64,000 bases of DNA from Viridibacterium sp035456105 (GCA_035456105.1 DATIDV010000048.1:62001-126000); one strand, 5' to 3'; counted from the first letter of the stretch, positions 1 to 8,846 are shown. Notes: generated by a model not told the origin, from the sequence alone. Numbers and translations are program-made.

Positions 1-42
1 AAGATGCATCGCGCCACGATCGTGGGTGATCGTCCGTTCTGA
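1..42 (+). CDS. Possible C-terminal tail of a gene entering from the left
   Basis: Frame 1 is open from the window edge and ends in TGA at 40-42, giving the tail KMHRATIVGDRPF. A real gene end on the plus strand is plausible because the next gene (the ABC ATPase) converges on it with a 53-base gap. Thirteen residues are too few to identify a family, and a chance open frame cannot be excluded. Confidence 0.25.
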   Translation, partial: KMHRATIVGDRPF

Positions 43-95
43 GTTATTCCGTAGTCTTTCTCGTCGCCAGCTTGCCTGACCTGGCGACCCGCCGC

Positions 96-884
96 TCACA
101 GCATGCTGTGGAGAAAGGCCTGACTGCGTGGATGCTGCGGGTTGGCGAAGAAGTCGGCGGCCGGGCGTGATTCGACGATCTCACCGTTGTCCATGAAGAT
201 CACGCGGTTGGCGACTTCACGTGCGAAGCCCATCTCGTGCGTGACGACCAGCATGGTCATGTGCTCGTCCGCGAGCTGGCGCATGGTGCGCAGCACCTCG
301 CCGGTGAGTTCGGGGTCGAGCGCCGAGGTCGGCTCGTCGAACAGCATGATGTCCGGCTCCATGGCCAGCGCACGGGCGATCGCCACGCGCTGCTTCTGGC
401 CGCCGGAGAGGCGCGCGGGGTAGGCGTCGCGCTTGGCGGCGAGGCCCACCTTGTCGAGCAGGGCTTCGGCGCGCGGCAGGATGGCTTCGCGCGAGATGCC
501 TTTCACGGTGATCGGTGCTTCGATGATGTTCTGCAGCACCGTCATGTGCGGGAACAGGTTGAAGTGCTGGAACACCATGCCCATGCGCCGGCAGATGCGA
601 CGCAGGTCGGCCTCCGGTGCGTAACGACAGTGGCCTTGCGCGTCGGTGTCGGCAAGCACTTCGCCTTCGATCTCGATGCGTCCTGCATTGATGGTCTCGA
701 GATGGTTGAGGCAGCGCAGCAGCGTGCTCTTGCCGGAGCCCGAGGGGCCGATGACGGCGATCACTTCGCCGCGCTGCATTTCCAGCGACACGCCGCGCAG
801 CACCTCGTTGTGGCCGAAGCGCTTTCGCAGGTCGCTGGCTCGGATCATCAACTCGTTGGTGAGATCACTCGTCGTGGGCTGCAT
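96..884 (-). CDS. Polar amino-acid ABC transporter, ATP-binding protein (GlnQ-like)
   Basis: ATPase subunit (262 aa) that powers uptake of a polar amino acid on the cytoplasmic face of the inner membrane. Visible motifs are Walker A GPSGSGKST (about residue 47), Q-loop MGMVFQHFNLFPH, signature LSGGQKQRVAIARA, Walker B IMLFDEPTSALDPE and the H-loop VVTHEMGFA. This is the full set and normal length for the GlnQ/HisP family. The chosen start overlaps the permease gene by 20 bases. An internal ATG at 848 would leave a 16-base gap and is an alternative. It is the last gene of a permease-ATPase pair whose binding protein lies just upstream. The exact amino acid cannot be read from the sequence. Confidence 0.93.
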   Translation of the reverse strand: MQPTTSDLTNELMIRASDLRKRFGHNEVLRGVSLEMQRGEVIAVIGPSGSGKSTLLRCLNHLETINAGRIEIEGEVLADTDAQGHCRYAPEADLRRICRRMGMVFQHFNLFPHMTVLQNIIEAPITVKGISREAILPRAEALLDKVGLAAKRDAYPARLSGGQKQRVAIARALAMEPDIMLFDEPTSALDPELTGEVLRTMRQLADEHMTMLVVTHEMGFAREVANRVIFMDNGEIVESRPAADFFANPQHPRSQAFLHSML

Positions 885-1518
885 AACGTTTCTCGAGAGA
901 CTGGAAGCCCCAGGTAAGGATCAGGGTCATGAGCAGGTAGAAGGCTGCGGCGACGAGGAAGGGCGAGGTGGTGAAATCGCGCTGCACGATGCCGCGCGCG
1001 GCGCGCAACAGATCGTTCATGGCCAGCACGTAGATCAGCGAGGTGTCCTTGACCAGCGTGATGGTTTCGTTGGAGACGGGGGGCAGCACGCGTCGGATCA
1101 TTTGCGGCAGCACGATGCGGCGCATGGTCTGCGTGTAGGTGAAGCCGAGTGCCTTGGCGCCTTCGTACTGACCGCGATCGATGGACTGGATGCCGGCGCG
1201 GAAGATCTCCGCGAAGTAGGCTGCGTAGTTGAGCACGAATGCCAGGATGGCGGACGGGAAGTCCGGCAGGCGCACACCGATCACCGGCACGAAGGGCAGC
1301 GCGAAGTAGATGAACAGCATCTGCAGCATGAGCGGCGTGCCACGCATGAGCCAGATGTAGCCATTGACCGCCTGACTCAGTACGCCCCAGCGCGAAATGC
1401 GGCCCAACGCCAGCGCGAGACCCAGCGGCACGGCCAGCACGAGGGTGATGGCGAACATCTGCAGCGTGACGACCGTGCCCTGCAGCAACGGCGGGAGGAT
1501 ATGGAGGAGGTAATCCAT
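865..1518 (-). CDS. Polar amino-acid ABC transporter, permease
   Basis: Integral membrane permease (217 aa) of the HisM/GlnP type. It begins with an N-terminal hydrophobic stretch followed by the family region around LQGTVVTLQMFAITLVLAVP. The coupling EAA-loop reads roughly YFAEIFRAGIQSIDRGQYEGAKALG, and the conserved GxP-like region RIVLPQMIRRVLPPVSN follows. About five membrane helices are expected. It overlaps the ATPase gene downstream, so the two are probably translationally coupled, and the solute-binding protein gene lies 83 bases upstream on the same strand. One permease gene suggests a homodimeric channel. Confidence 0.93.
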   Translation of the reverse strand: MDYLLHILPPLLQGTVVTLQMFAITLVLAVPLGLALALGRISRWGVLSQAVNGYIWLMRGTPLMLQMLFIYFALPFVPVIGVRLPDFPSAILAFVLNYAAYFAEIFRAGIQSIDRGQYEGAKALGFTYTQTMRRIVLPQMIRRVLPPVSNETITLVKDTSLIYVLAMNDLLRAARGIVQRDFTTSPFLVAAAFYLLMTLILTWGFQSLEKRYAAHDE

Positions 1519-1601
1519 CGTGGCAGCGCCGGGCGGCTATCGGGTTTGACGAGGCATATGACGAGTGACTTGATGATTCAAGTGGCGACTCATTTCACAA
1601 C

Positions 1602-2393
1602 TCATTTGACAATATTCGTGCCGAACCACTGCTGCGAGATGCGCGCTGCGCTGCCATCCTGCTTCATGTCGGCAAGTGCCTTGTCGAGTTTGCCGAGCAG
1701 TTCGAGATCGTTCTTGCGCACGCCCACGCCGTAGTCCTCAGTGCCGAAGTTGTCGTCGAGCACGCGGTATTCGCCCGCCTTCTTGGCGGCGTAGTAGCGG
1801 CCGACCACTTCGTCGACGACGATGGCATCCAGGCGCCCGGTGGCGACGTCCATCAGCGCGGTCACGTTGTCGCTGAACTTCCTCAGGTCCTTGAGTGTGG
1901 CGTGTGCAGGATCCTTCTCGACGGCCTCTACGGCGCTGCTGCCGTCCTGCACGCCGACGACCTTGCCGGCCAGATCGGCCTTGGTCTTGATTGCGGAGCT
2001 GGCAGGCACGATGACGATCTGATGATTCTGCAGATACGGTGCGGTGAAGCCGATGTTGGCGCGTCGCTCGTCGGTAATCGTGAGGCCGTTCCACAGCACG
2101 TCGATGCGCTGGCCGCTGAGCTCCGCCTCCTTGGCGCTCCAGTCTATGGGCTTGAACTCAACCTCCATGCCGAGGCGCTTTGCCGCTTCGCGCGCCATGT
2201 CGATATCGAAGCCCACCAGTTCGTTCTTGTCGTCGCGAAAGCCCATGGGCGGGAAGTGATCATCGAGGCCCACGACGATCTTCGCGGGCGCCGAGGCGGA
2301 CGATGGGGTCGGCGTCGTTTCCTGCTTGTTGCAGGCGGCAAGCAGGAGCGTGGCAGCCAGTGCAGTGATGATCCATGCGGCGAGTTTCTTCAT
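1602..2393 (-). CDS. Amino-acid ABC transporter, periplasmic binding lipoprotein (SBP family 3)
   Basis: Solute-binding protein (263 aa). The N terminus is a lipoprotein signal (MKKLAAWIITALAATLLLAAC) with lipobox LAAC, so the mature protein would be lipid-anchored at about Cys21. The mature part has the family-3 pattern: VGLDDHFPPMGFRDD, LVGFDIDMAREAAKRLG, the hinge region IDVLWNGLTITDERR and the C-lobe VGVQDGSSAVEA. It is the first gene of the transporter operon. The Asp/Asn-rich pocket is consistent with arginine, glutamine or cystine-type substrates, but specificity is not readable. The 229-base gap upstream to xthA holds the divergent promoters; I see no clear operator there. Confidence 0.92.
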   Translation of the reverse strand: MKKLAAWIITALAATLLLAACNKQETTPTPSSASAPAKIVVGLDDHFPPMGFRDDKNELVGFDIDMAREAAKRLGMEVEFKPIDWSAKEAELSGQRIDVLWNGLTITDERRANIGFTAPYLQNHQIVIVPASSAIKTKADLAGKVVGVQDGSSAVEAVEKDPAHATLKDLRKFSDNVTALMDVATGRLDAIVVDEVVGRYYAAKKAGEYRVLDDNFGTEDYGVGVRKNDLELLGKLDKALADMKQDGSAARISQQWFGTNIVK

Positions 2394-2622
2394 GATGGTT
2401 TCAAGCCAGAGCGGTGGTGGAGGGGACGGCCATGCCGATTGTCAGTGCCGCTCTCCCGCTTTGGCAAGCGGTGCAGCGTTCGGATTTGATGCAACCGGGC
2501 ATGGACCTCTTCAATCGGACTGGCACAATGAACGTCAACAAGGGTTTTGTGTGTGGCTACGTGAGTAGCTACGCTGGAAATACAGCAATAACGCTCAATA
2601 ACATCAAGGCATTAAATCCAAT

Positions 2623-3384
2623 ATGAAGATCGCCACCTGGAACGTCAATTCCCTCAAGGTTCGCTTGCCGCATCTGCTCGACTGGCTGGCTGCGTCGCAG
2701 GTCGATGTCGTCTGCCTGCAGGAGCTCAAGTGCGAGGACAAGGTCTTCCCGCTCGCCGACATCGAGGCGGCGGGCTACAAGGCGGTGTTCAACGGACAGA
2801 AAACCTACAACGGCGTGGCCATTCTGAGCCGCAACGAGATGACGGATGTCGTTCGCAACATTCCCGGTTTCGACGATGAGCAGCGCCGCATCATTGCCGC
2901 GACGATCGACGACGTGCGCGTGGTGTGCGGTTATTTTCCGAACGGTCAGGCAGTCGGCTCGGAGAAGTTCGCATACAAGCTGCGCTGGCTGACGGCGCTG
3001 ACGGACTGGCTGCGTGCCGAGCTGGTGCAGCACCCAAAGCTGGTGCTGGCCGGTGACTACAACGTGGCGCCGGAAGATCGCGATGCGACGCCCGAGTGGC
3101 ATGACGAAATCCACGTCTCGGTGCCGGAGCGTGATGCGTTCCGTGCACTGATCGGCCTTGGTATGACGGATGCATTCCGCCTGTTCGATCAGGCCGAGAA
3201 GAGTTACTCGTGGTGGGATTACCGCATGATGGCCTTCCGCCGCAATGTCGGCCTGCGCATCGATCATCTGCTGGTGTCGGACGCACTCAAGGGTGCGGTG
3301 CAGAGCTGTGTGATCGACAAGGCGCCGCGGAAGCTGGAGCGCCCATCAGATCACGCGCCGGTCATTGTCGAGCTGGGAGCCTGA
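2623..3384 (+). CDS. xthA: Exodeoxyribonuclease III (AP endonuclease)
   Basis: Mg-dependent exonuclease/AP endonuclease of base-excision repair (253 aa, normal length). All landmark motifs are present: MKIATWNVNSLKVR at the N terminus, LQELKCED (metal-ligand Glu), TYNGVAILSR, the catalytic GDYNVAPEDRD, SWWDYRMMAFRRNVGLRIDHLLVS and the C-terminal DHAP catalytic His. It stands alone between the divergent transporter operon and the dioxygenase-like gene. A short imperfect hairpin lies at its stop (3378-3394) but lacks a T-run. Confidence 0.95.
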   Translation: MKIATWNVNSLKVRLPHLLDWLAASQVDVVCLQELKCEDKVFPLADIEAAGYKAVFNGQKTYNGVAILSRNEMTDVVRNIPGFDDEQRRIIAATIDDVRVVCGYFPNGQAVGSEKFAYKLRWLTALTDWLRAELVQHPKLVLAGDYNVAPEDRDATPEWHDEIHVSVPERDAFRALIGLGMTDAFRLFDQAEKSYSWWDYRMMAFRRNVGLRIDHLLVSDALKGAVQSCVIDKAPRKLERPSDHAPVIVELGA

Positions 3385-3448
3385 GTCCCAGGCTGATATT
3401 TACGCCGGGTCTGCCTAGACTGGATTTTCGACTTGCGGGACGTGGCGT

Positions 3449-4270
3449 ATGTGGTCTGTCGATGGCAAGACTCGGGATGTACAGCCTACGGAACTGAACA
3501 GGCGCGAAGCGCTGGGCCGGATTGGTGGCATTTGTGCTGTTGTTGCCGCGACCATGTTGCGGTACCGGCGCCTGTTGGTAGCAGCGGTGACAGCAAGTGG
3601 TGCGGGAACTGTGGCGGGGGCAAGTTGCGCACCAATCCCGCAGGAGACCGCCGGGCCTTTTCCCGCAGACGGGTCGAACAGAACCGCCGCCGGCATTGCC
3701 AATGCGCTTCTGCTGCCGGGCATCGTGCGTAGTGATATCCGCAGCAGTCTGGCCGGCGCCACGGGCGTGGCGCGCGGTGTGCCGCTCAAACTCACGCTGG
3801 AACTGGTGGATGCGCGCACGGGCTGCACGCCCCTGTCTGGCTACGCCATCTACCTGTGGCATTGCGATGCCGTGGGGCGCTACTCGATGTATACGCAGGG
3901 AGTGGGTGCGGAGAACTACCTGCGCGGCGTGCAGATAAGTGACGCCAAGGGGCTGGTGAGCTTCACGACCATCGTGCCGGGGTGTTACGGCGGGCGCATG
4001 CCGCACATGCATTTCGAGGTGTATCGCGATCAGGCGAGTACCAGGCGTCCAGCCGGCGAATTGCACACCTCGCAGCTGAGCTTTCCGCTGGGCATGCTCG
4101 ATGAGGTCTATGCGTCGGCAGACTACCGTGACAGTGCAGCTAATCTGGCGCGCACCAGCTTCGCCAGTGATCCGGTGTTCAGCGACGGACATGATTCGCA
4201 GACATGCCGTGTCAGCGGCAATGTGGCGACAGGTTATGCGGCTGTGCTGAAAGTGGGTGTCGCGGTGTGA
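3449..4270 (+). CDS. Tat-exported intradiol ring-cleavage dioxygenase-like protein
   Basis: 273 aa. The N terminus carries a twin-arginine-like signal (LNRREALGRIGG then a hydrophobic stretch), suggesting folded export to the periplasm. After it come QETAGPFPADGS, CTPLSGYAIYLWHCDAVG, YLRGVQ and PGCYGGRMPHMHFEVY. This is the fold and the Tyr/Tyr/His/His iron-ligand pattern of the intradiol dioxygenase superfamily (Tyr in GRYSMY, Tyr in CYGG, both His of PHMHF). It resembles the extracytoplasmic subfamily rather than classic catechol 1,2-dioxygenase, so the substrate is unknown. No aromatic-degradation genes are near. The start is the first ATG of the frame; a later one would cut into the Tat motif. 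Confidence 0.8.
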   Translation: MWSVDGKTRDVQPTELNRREALGRIGGICAVVAATMLRYRRLLVAAVTASGAGTVAGASCAPIPQETAGPFPADGSNRTAAGIANALLLPGIVRSDIRSSLAGATGVARGVPLKLTLELVDARTGCTPLSGYAIYLWHCDAVGRYSMYTQGVGAENYLRGVQISDAKGLVSFTTIVPGCYGGRMPHMHFEVYRDQASTRRPAGELHTSQLSFPLGMLDEVYASADYRDSAANLARTSFASDPVFSDGHDSQTCRVSGNVATGYAAVLKVGVAV

Positions 4271-4403
4271 GGGTGGAAGCGGGCTACTGCGTCAGCGAAG
4301 CACAATGCCGCGTTCGATCTGTGCTTGTCTTGGTGCGCGGCTGGACAAGCCGGCTGTTTCCGCGCTGAGGCGTTTCGCATGCCCTGCGCGAGGCTGCTCG
4401 AAG

Positions 4404-4432
4404 AAGCAAGCGACTTTCCCGGACGCTTGCTT
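4404..4432. terminator. Bidirectional terminator hairpin
   Basis: A perfect 9-bp stem, AAGCAAGCG / CGCTTGCTT, with an 11-base loop and TTTT at the 3' side. It sits between convergent genes, 16 bases past the stop of the minus-strand gene and about 130 past the dioxygenase-like gene. Confidence 0.7.
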
Positions 4433-4447
4433 TTGCCATGATGCAGC

Positions 4448-4909
4448 TTACATATCGCCTTGCATGTCGCGTTCGCGCGTCCCGTTCGCAGCCAGAAGCG
4501 GGCTGTGCTCCAGCAAGCGGAAGCTGTGCGCGTCGTATTGGTAGCGCGCATCGCCGGAAATTACCGTCAGGACCTTGCGTTGGGCATCGAGCGTGATGGC
4601 CGTGACGTCGTGCCTGTTGCGCTCGCGCAGGCGGGCAACCTCCGAGACGCCGCTGCGCACACTCAGTACGCGGACATCGCCGGTCGTTGCGTTGGCATCG
4701 AAAACCAGCGCCCGCTCGGCATCGACAAGCTGCAGCGGGTGCGTGCTCGTCTGAATGCCTGTCAGGTCACTGCGTAGCGCCGTTCCCAGCCAGACGGCCG
4801 CCGCCAGAAGAATGCATCCGATGACCAGACCCAGCAGTGCGAGCGCGGATGATGGGGTGTGAAGGCGGGGCGCCGGGGCGAGGCGGCTTTGGGAGTGCAG
4901 TGGTGTCAT
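4448..4909 (-). CDS. Small membrane-anchored hypothetical protein
   Basis: 153 aa, not recognised. A Pro/Ser/Leu-rich N terminus is followed by one membrane helix (about residues 22-43, ALLGLVIGCILLAAAVWLG). The rest is a soluble, probably periplasmic domain rich in short beta-like segments (ALVFDANATTGDVRVLSV, VTAITLDAQRKVLTVISGD). The start at 4909 was chosen over longer frames because AGGAG lies 7 bases before it and the upstream residues look non-coding. The open frame upstream of 4909 overlaps the promoter region of the divergent MocR gene. Confidence 0.65.
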   Translation of the reverse strand: MTPLHSQSRLAPAPRLHTPSSALALLGLVIGCILLAAAVWLGTALRSDLTGIQTSTHPLQLVDAERALVFDANATTGDVRVLSVRSGVSEVARLRERNRHDVTAITLDAQRKVLTVISGDARYQYDAHSFRLLEHSPLLAANGTRERDMQGDM

Positions 4910-5049
4910 GTTCGGTCTCCTGAGGATAGACATGGGCCAGGGGCTGCCGGGCCGCATGCAATCAGGGCTGTCCGGGCAAAGCCGGACTTTCTGATCTATC
5001 CTTGTGTTGCCAGACAATACCGAACACTTTCGACGATTAACCGATACAC

Positions 5050-5068
5050 TTTTCAAGTCGTTTTCAAG
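5050..5068 (+). promoter_or_regulatory. Direct repeat TTTTCAAG x2, candidate MocR operator
   Basis: TTTTCAAG occurs at 5050-5057 and 5061-5068, 11 bases apart and thus on one face of the helix. It lies 75-93 bases before the MocR-type gene. MocR/PdxR-type regulators are known to bind direct repeats near their own gene. That this is such a site is inference. Confidence 0.35.
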
Positions 5069-5142
5069 CACTGTACTGGTGTGAGCGCCGTGACTGTCAT
5101 GGCGAAAATGCGCAAGCGACGAAATTTCAAAGGGGCAAACGC

Positions 5143-6540
5143 ATGCAATTGAGCCTGTCGAACGAGAGTCCCATGCCGCTTGTGGAGCAGATTGTCGGCG
5201 CTGTGCGCGGCCAGATCGACGATCGCCTGTTGCGCCCCGGCGCACGCCTGCCGGCGATTCGTCAGTTCGCCGATAAGCACGGCATCAGTCGTTTTACCGT
5301 CGTCGAGGCTTACGACCGGTTGGTTGCGCAGGGCTATCTGCTGTCCAAGCGCGGTGCCGGATTCTTCGTCGCGGCGCGCGAGGAGCCGGCCGCTGGCGCT
5401 CTGCCGGCGCTGCAACGCCAGCGCGCCAGCGACGTCGCCTGGCTGATGCGACGTGCGTTGTCGGACGACGACAACACGCTCAAGGCCAGCGTGGGTTGGC
5501 TGCCGCCGGGCTGGCTCGACAGCGAGGCCGTCAGCAAGGCTGTGCGTCAGCTCTCGCGTAGCGATCATGCCGCACGTTTTGGCTGCTATGGCGAGCCCAA
5601 TGGTTTTCGCCCCTTGCGCGAACATCTGCGTGTCATGCTGGCGGGGCAAGGCATCGAGGCGCACCCCGATCAGATCGTGCTGACGCAGGGCGCAACGCAG
5701 GCGCTGGACATCGTCGCGCGTTTCTTCATCCGCCCCGGCGATACCGTGCTGGTCGATGACCCGGGATACTTCACGCTGTTTGGTGCGTTGCGCCTGCTCG
5801 GTGCGAATCTTGTCGGCGTACCGCGTAACGAAGGCGGGCCGGATGCGGACGCGCTGGAGAAGCTTGCCACCCAGCACAAGCCGAAACTCTTCATTACCCA
5901 CTCGGTCCTGCAGAATCCCACGGGCATCAACCTGAATGCGGCGACGGCATATCGCGTACTGCAGGTGGCAGAGCGGCACGACTTTATGATCGTCGAAGAT
6001 GACACCTACGCTGATCTCTATGCCGGCAAGCCAACACGCATGGCTTCGCTCGACCAGCTCAAGCGCGTCATCTTCATCGGTACGTTTTCAAAGACGCTGT
6101 CGTCGAATCTGCGGGTGGGCTATCTCGCCTGTACGCAGGATCTCGCCCACGAGCTCGCCGACCTCAAGCTGCTGACCTCGCTCGGCACCTCGGAGTTCAC
6201 CGAGCAGGTGATTCACCGCTTGCTCACCGAGGGCCATCACCGCAAGCATGTCGAGCGCCTGCAAACGCGGCTGGCCGAGAGCACGGCGCGCGCGGCGCGC
6301 ACGCTCGAAGCCGTGGGCCTGACTTTCCGCTATCCCGATGGCGGCCTTTTCGTCTGGGCCCGCGTGCCCGGCACCGAGGATGCAGCGCCGCTTGCCGAAC
6401 TGGCCGAGAAGTCCAGCATCATCCTTGCGCCGGGCAAGATATTCCGGCCGCAGCTGCAGCCTTCGCCCTACATGCGCATCAATGTGGCCTATGCCAATGA
6501 CGTGCGCATGGAGCGCTTTCTGCAAACTGCGCTCGGGTGA
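5143..6540 (+). CDS. MocR-type GntR regulator with aminotransferase domain
   Basis: 465 aa. Residues 10-75 form a GntR winged helix (PLVEQIVGAV, LPAIRQFADKHGISRFTVVEAYDRLVAQGYL). Residues from about 110 form a fold-type-I PLP aminotransferase domain with NPTG (LQNPTGINLN), VEDDTYADLY and the Schiff-base lysine in GTFSKTLSSNLRVGY. Such proteins sense PLP or an amino compound and control a divergent or nearby gene. The divergent partner here is the small membrane protein at 4448-4909. Members of this group are often annotated as PLP-dependent aminotransferases (2-aminoadipate type), so a catalytic role is also possible. Confidence 0.88.
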   Translation: MQLSLSNESPMPLVEQIVGAVRGQIDDRLLRPGARLPAIRQFADKHGISRFTVVEAYDRLVAQGYLLSKRGAGFFVAAREEPAAGALPALQRQRASDVAWLMRRALSDDDNTLKASVGWLPPGWLDSEAVSKAVRQLSRSDHAARFGCYGEPNGFRPLREHLRVMLAGQGIEAHPDQIVLTQGATQALDIVARFFIRPGDTVLVDDPGYFTLFGALRLLGANLVGVPRNEGGPDADALEKLATQHKPKLFITHSVLQNPTGINLNAATAYRVLQVAERHDFMIVEDDTYADLYAGKPTRMASLDQLKRVIFIGTFSKTLSSNLRVGYLACTQDLAHELADLKLLTSLGTSEFTEQVIHRLLTEGHHRKHVERLQTRLAESTARAARTLEAVGLTFRYPDGGLFVWARVPGTEDAAPLAELAEKSSIILAPGKIFRPQLQPSPYMRINVAYANDVRMERFLQTALG

Positions 6541-6560
6541 TCGGGCGAGGTTCGGGCGGG

Positions 6561-7538
6561 CTAGTCCGTCTGACGTTCTACCTGGGCCAGCGCGCGTGCG
6601 CGGCAGGCCCTCAGTGCGTTGTCTTCGTCCAGCAGGAGGCTGCTCTCCGCCGATAGCGAACGCAGCATCGCAACATAGGCGTCTATCGATTTCGGGTTGT
6701 AGAAGTGCGGACGGTCGCGCACGCCCCGCGCAAGCTCGGCGGGGGAGATGCCTGCCAGCTTGCGCAGCTCATGAACGAAATGTGACTGGTCGAAGAAGCC
6801 GGCATCGAGCGCGCTGCTGGACAGGCTGGTCACCGGGTCGAGTGCCAGCTTGCGTGCAACACGCTGCAGACGCGTGACGCGTGCGAAAAACTTTGGTGAC
6901 ACGCCGTAGGTACTGGTGAAGAGCCGCTCGAAGTGACGCAAGCTCCAGCCGGCGCCCTCGGCCACATCGGAGATGCGCGTGCCGGGCGACAGATAGAGCG
7001 TGTCCATCAGCAGGTCGAGGCGCATTTCGCTTTGCCCGCGCAGCAGACGCAGCAAGAGCTCGGATACCTGCGCAACACATTCGCCCGCATTTGGCGTGCC
7101 GACGAGCTGCGCCGTGACGCGTTTGATGCCTTCGCCCCACAGATCCGCTGCGCTGCTGACGCGATCCTGGAGGTCGGCGAAGCCGGTCGACGTGAAGTAG
7201 CGCAGGCGGCCGGGGCGGAAGGTGACAACCAGGAAGCGCGCAGGGCCGACGGTGGAGAAATCGAGCACCTGATGGCGATTGCATATCAGGAAGGGCTCGG
7301 AGATAACCTGTTGCTTTGCAGCATGCAGATTGGTGACGGTGAGCGAGCCGCGAAGCGGGAAGAAACACAGCGCACCGGTGCCCGGCAGCACGCGCGGAAG
7401 CGGCCCGCCGTGCGGCAGGGTCACCACCTGGAAGTTGTCGATGAAGGGTTCGAGCGCAGGCGTTGGGTGCGCGCGCTCGATCACGTAAGCGGCCGAAGAC
7501 TTGCCATGCGAGAAGGCGGGTAGTGCTGGTCGACTCAT
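6561..7538 (-). CDS. AraC-family transcriptional regulator
   Basis: About 325 aa from the ATG at 7538; in-frame starts at 7553 and 7595 are possible, and none has a convincing ribosome site. The C-terminal third (about 210-300) shows the two AraC helix-turn-helix units: TRISDVAEGAGWSLRHFERLF and ALDAGFFDQSHFVHELRKLAGISPAELA. The N-terminal part has a cupin-like sensory look (PGTGALCFFPLRG, FLVVTFRPGRLRYF). It converges with the MocR gene and lies downstream of ogl on the same strand with a 150-base gap. It could regulate the pectin module, but this is only positional. Confidence 0.85.
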   Translation of the reverse strand: MSRPALPAFSHGKSSAAYVIERAHPTPALEPFIDNFQVVTLPHGGPLPRVLPGTGALCFFPLRGSLTVTNLHAAKQQVISEPFLICNRHQVLDFSTVGPARFLVVTFRPGRLRYFTSTGFADLQDRVSSAADLWGEGIKRVTAQLVGTPNAGECVAQVSELLLRLLRGQSEMRLDLLMDTLYLSPGTRISDVAEGAGWSLRHFERLFTSTYGVSPKFFARVTRLQRVARKLALDPVTSLSSSALDAGFFDQSHFVHELRKLAGISPAELARGVRDRPHFYNPKSIDAYVAMLRSLSAESSLLLDEDNALRACRARALAQVERQTD

Positions 7539-7688
7539 TGGCGGCGAACTCATGCGAACCAGTCTAGTCCCTTGCGGCAAGACTTGCCCCCGCACTGCGG
7601 CATTCCCGCAGGGGCCCGCCTGGCAGAGCCGCCGTGGAACGTATGGAGGCCTGGCATGTGCGCTCTCGCATGCGTGGTCTTGTGTGCC

Positions 7689-8846
7689 TCAGGCAGGCAG
7701 ATCGGCGAGGTACATGGCGGGCTCGCCTTCGAAGTCGGAGGTGTAAAGAACGCGCTTCTCGTCGGGCGTGAAAGCGGGGTGCGGATGCGTCACCTGCCGG
7801 TTGGCGCGGTACTCACGCCAGGACGAGTTGTGCGCGCAGATACGCTGCGTTTCCTTCGTCGTGAAATCGAAGAGGTAGAGGAAGGGATCGCTCTCGCGTT
7901 CGTGGCCGCCGGTGTCGGCCATGTCCTGTGGCGTGCCGGAGCCGTCGCCCACTGCGCGCGTGCCGTCGAAATTGCTCATCAGGTGCGAGCAGGCCGGCAT
8001 CGGCATGAGCACTTCGTTTTTCAGCGTGATCGGGTCGGCGGTGCAGATCCAGCGGTCATGCCCCTCGCGCTGCAGGTAGGAGACGTACATCATCTTCGAG
8101 CCGTCAGGCACCCAGAATTCATGCGTGCAGCGCTCGCCCGGCGCCTGATCCTTGATGCGGCGGATATTGCTGCCGTCCTCGTTGATCAGCCACATGCGCG
8201 AATCCACCAGATCTAGCGGGCCCTCATGGCAATACGCCACAGTGTCGTCGTCGAAGGGGCGATAGATCGGGTGGCCGGTCCACACGGCCTGCTCGAGCAG
8301 GGTGCGGCTCAGGCCGGTGGCGATGTCGATGCTGATCAGACGACAGCGCGGATTGCGCAGGAATTGCTCGCGGAACTCCTGCCAGGTCGCCAATGCCATC
8401 AGCTCATCGGCAGCCACCTCGATGCCGACGAGCTTGGTGCAGGCCGAATTCGGGCCCCAGGTGCCGTAGCCCTTGTAGCCCGGCGTAACCTGATAGACGA
8501 CTTCCTCCTCCAGCGAGTCGAGCGCGACTCGGCGCAGATTGTTGCCGCCTTTTACGTAGTACAGGTACTTGTCGTCCGGCGACAGGAAGCAGCCGAACGT
8601 GTTGTCGCCCGCCCCTTCGGTGAGCTGCCGCGCTGCGGCCGTTCTCAGGTCAAGCAGGTAGCAGTTCCAGTTGCCGTCGAACCAGCCGCCAAACAGCAGA
8701 TGCTTGCCGTCACGGGTAAAACACTTCTGGTAGAAGTAATTGCGATGGCATGTCACGTCAGCCGGCGTCAGTCGCGTGATGCGCGCGCCGGTTGCGGGAT
8801 CGTTGAACTGATGGAACTTCAACTGGAAGATGGAGCCCTTTGCCAC
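7689..8846 (-). CDS. ogl: Oligogalacturonate (oligogalacturonide) lyase, PL22
   Basis: Cytoplasmic beta-elimination lyase (385 aa) that splits short, often unsaturated, pectin oligomers into 5-keto-4-deoxyuronate units. The whole protein follows the Ogl seven-bladed beta-propeller pattern: ITRLTPADVTCHRNYFYQKC, LLFGGWFDGNWN, GDNTFGCFLSPDD, VGIEV, TGHPIYRPFDDDTVAYCHEG, the metal-site region CTHEFWVPDG, CSHLMSNFDGT and HPHPAFTPDEK. The conserved histidines of these blocks are the family's Mn-binding and catalytic positions. It sits 85 bases behind a solute-binding protein gene, likely one transcript. No kdgK, kduI or kduD is visible in the window, so the rest of the route must be elsewhere. Confidence 0.93.
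   Translation of the reverse strand: MAKGSIFQLKFHQFNDPATGARITRLTPADVTCHRNYFYQKCFTRDGKHLLFGGWFDGNWNCYLLDLRTAAARQLTEGAGDNTFGCFLSPDDKYLYYVKGGNNLRRVALDSLEEEVVYQVTPGYKGYGTWGPNSACTKLVGIEVAADELMALATWQEFREQFLRNPRCRLISIDIATGLSRTLLEQAVWTGHPIYRPFDDDTVAYCHEGPLDLVDSRMWLINEDGSNIRRIKDQAPGERCTHEFWVPDGSKMMYVSYLQREGHDRWICTADPITLKNEVLMPMPACSHLMSNFDGTRAVGDGSGTPQDMADTGGHERESDPFLYLFDFTTKETQRICAHNSSWREYRANRQVTHPHPAFTPDEKRVLYTSDFEGEPAMYLADLPA

Noticed and set aside
646..1734. Long plus-strand open frame (362 aa)
   Set aside because: It is antisense to the ABC permease and binding-protein genes, which have full motif sets; Arg/His/Gln-rich composition is typical of GC-rich shadow frames.
7000..7600. Frames antisense to the AraC gene
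   Set aside because: The minus strand has the two helix-turn-helix blocks; the plus-strand frames have no pattern.
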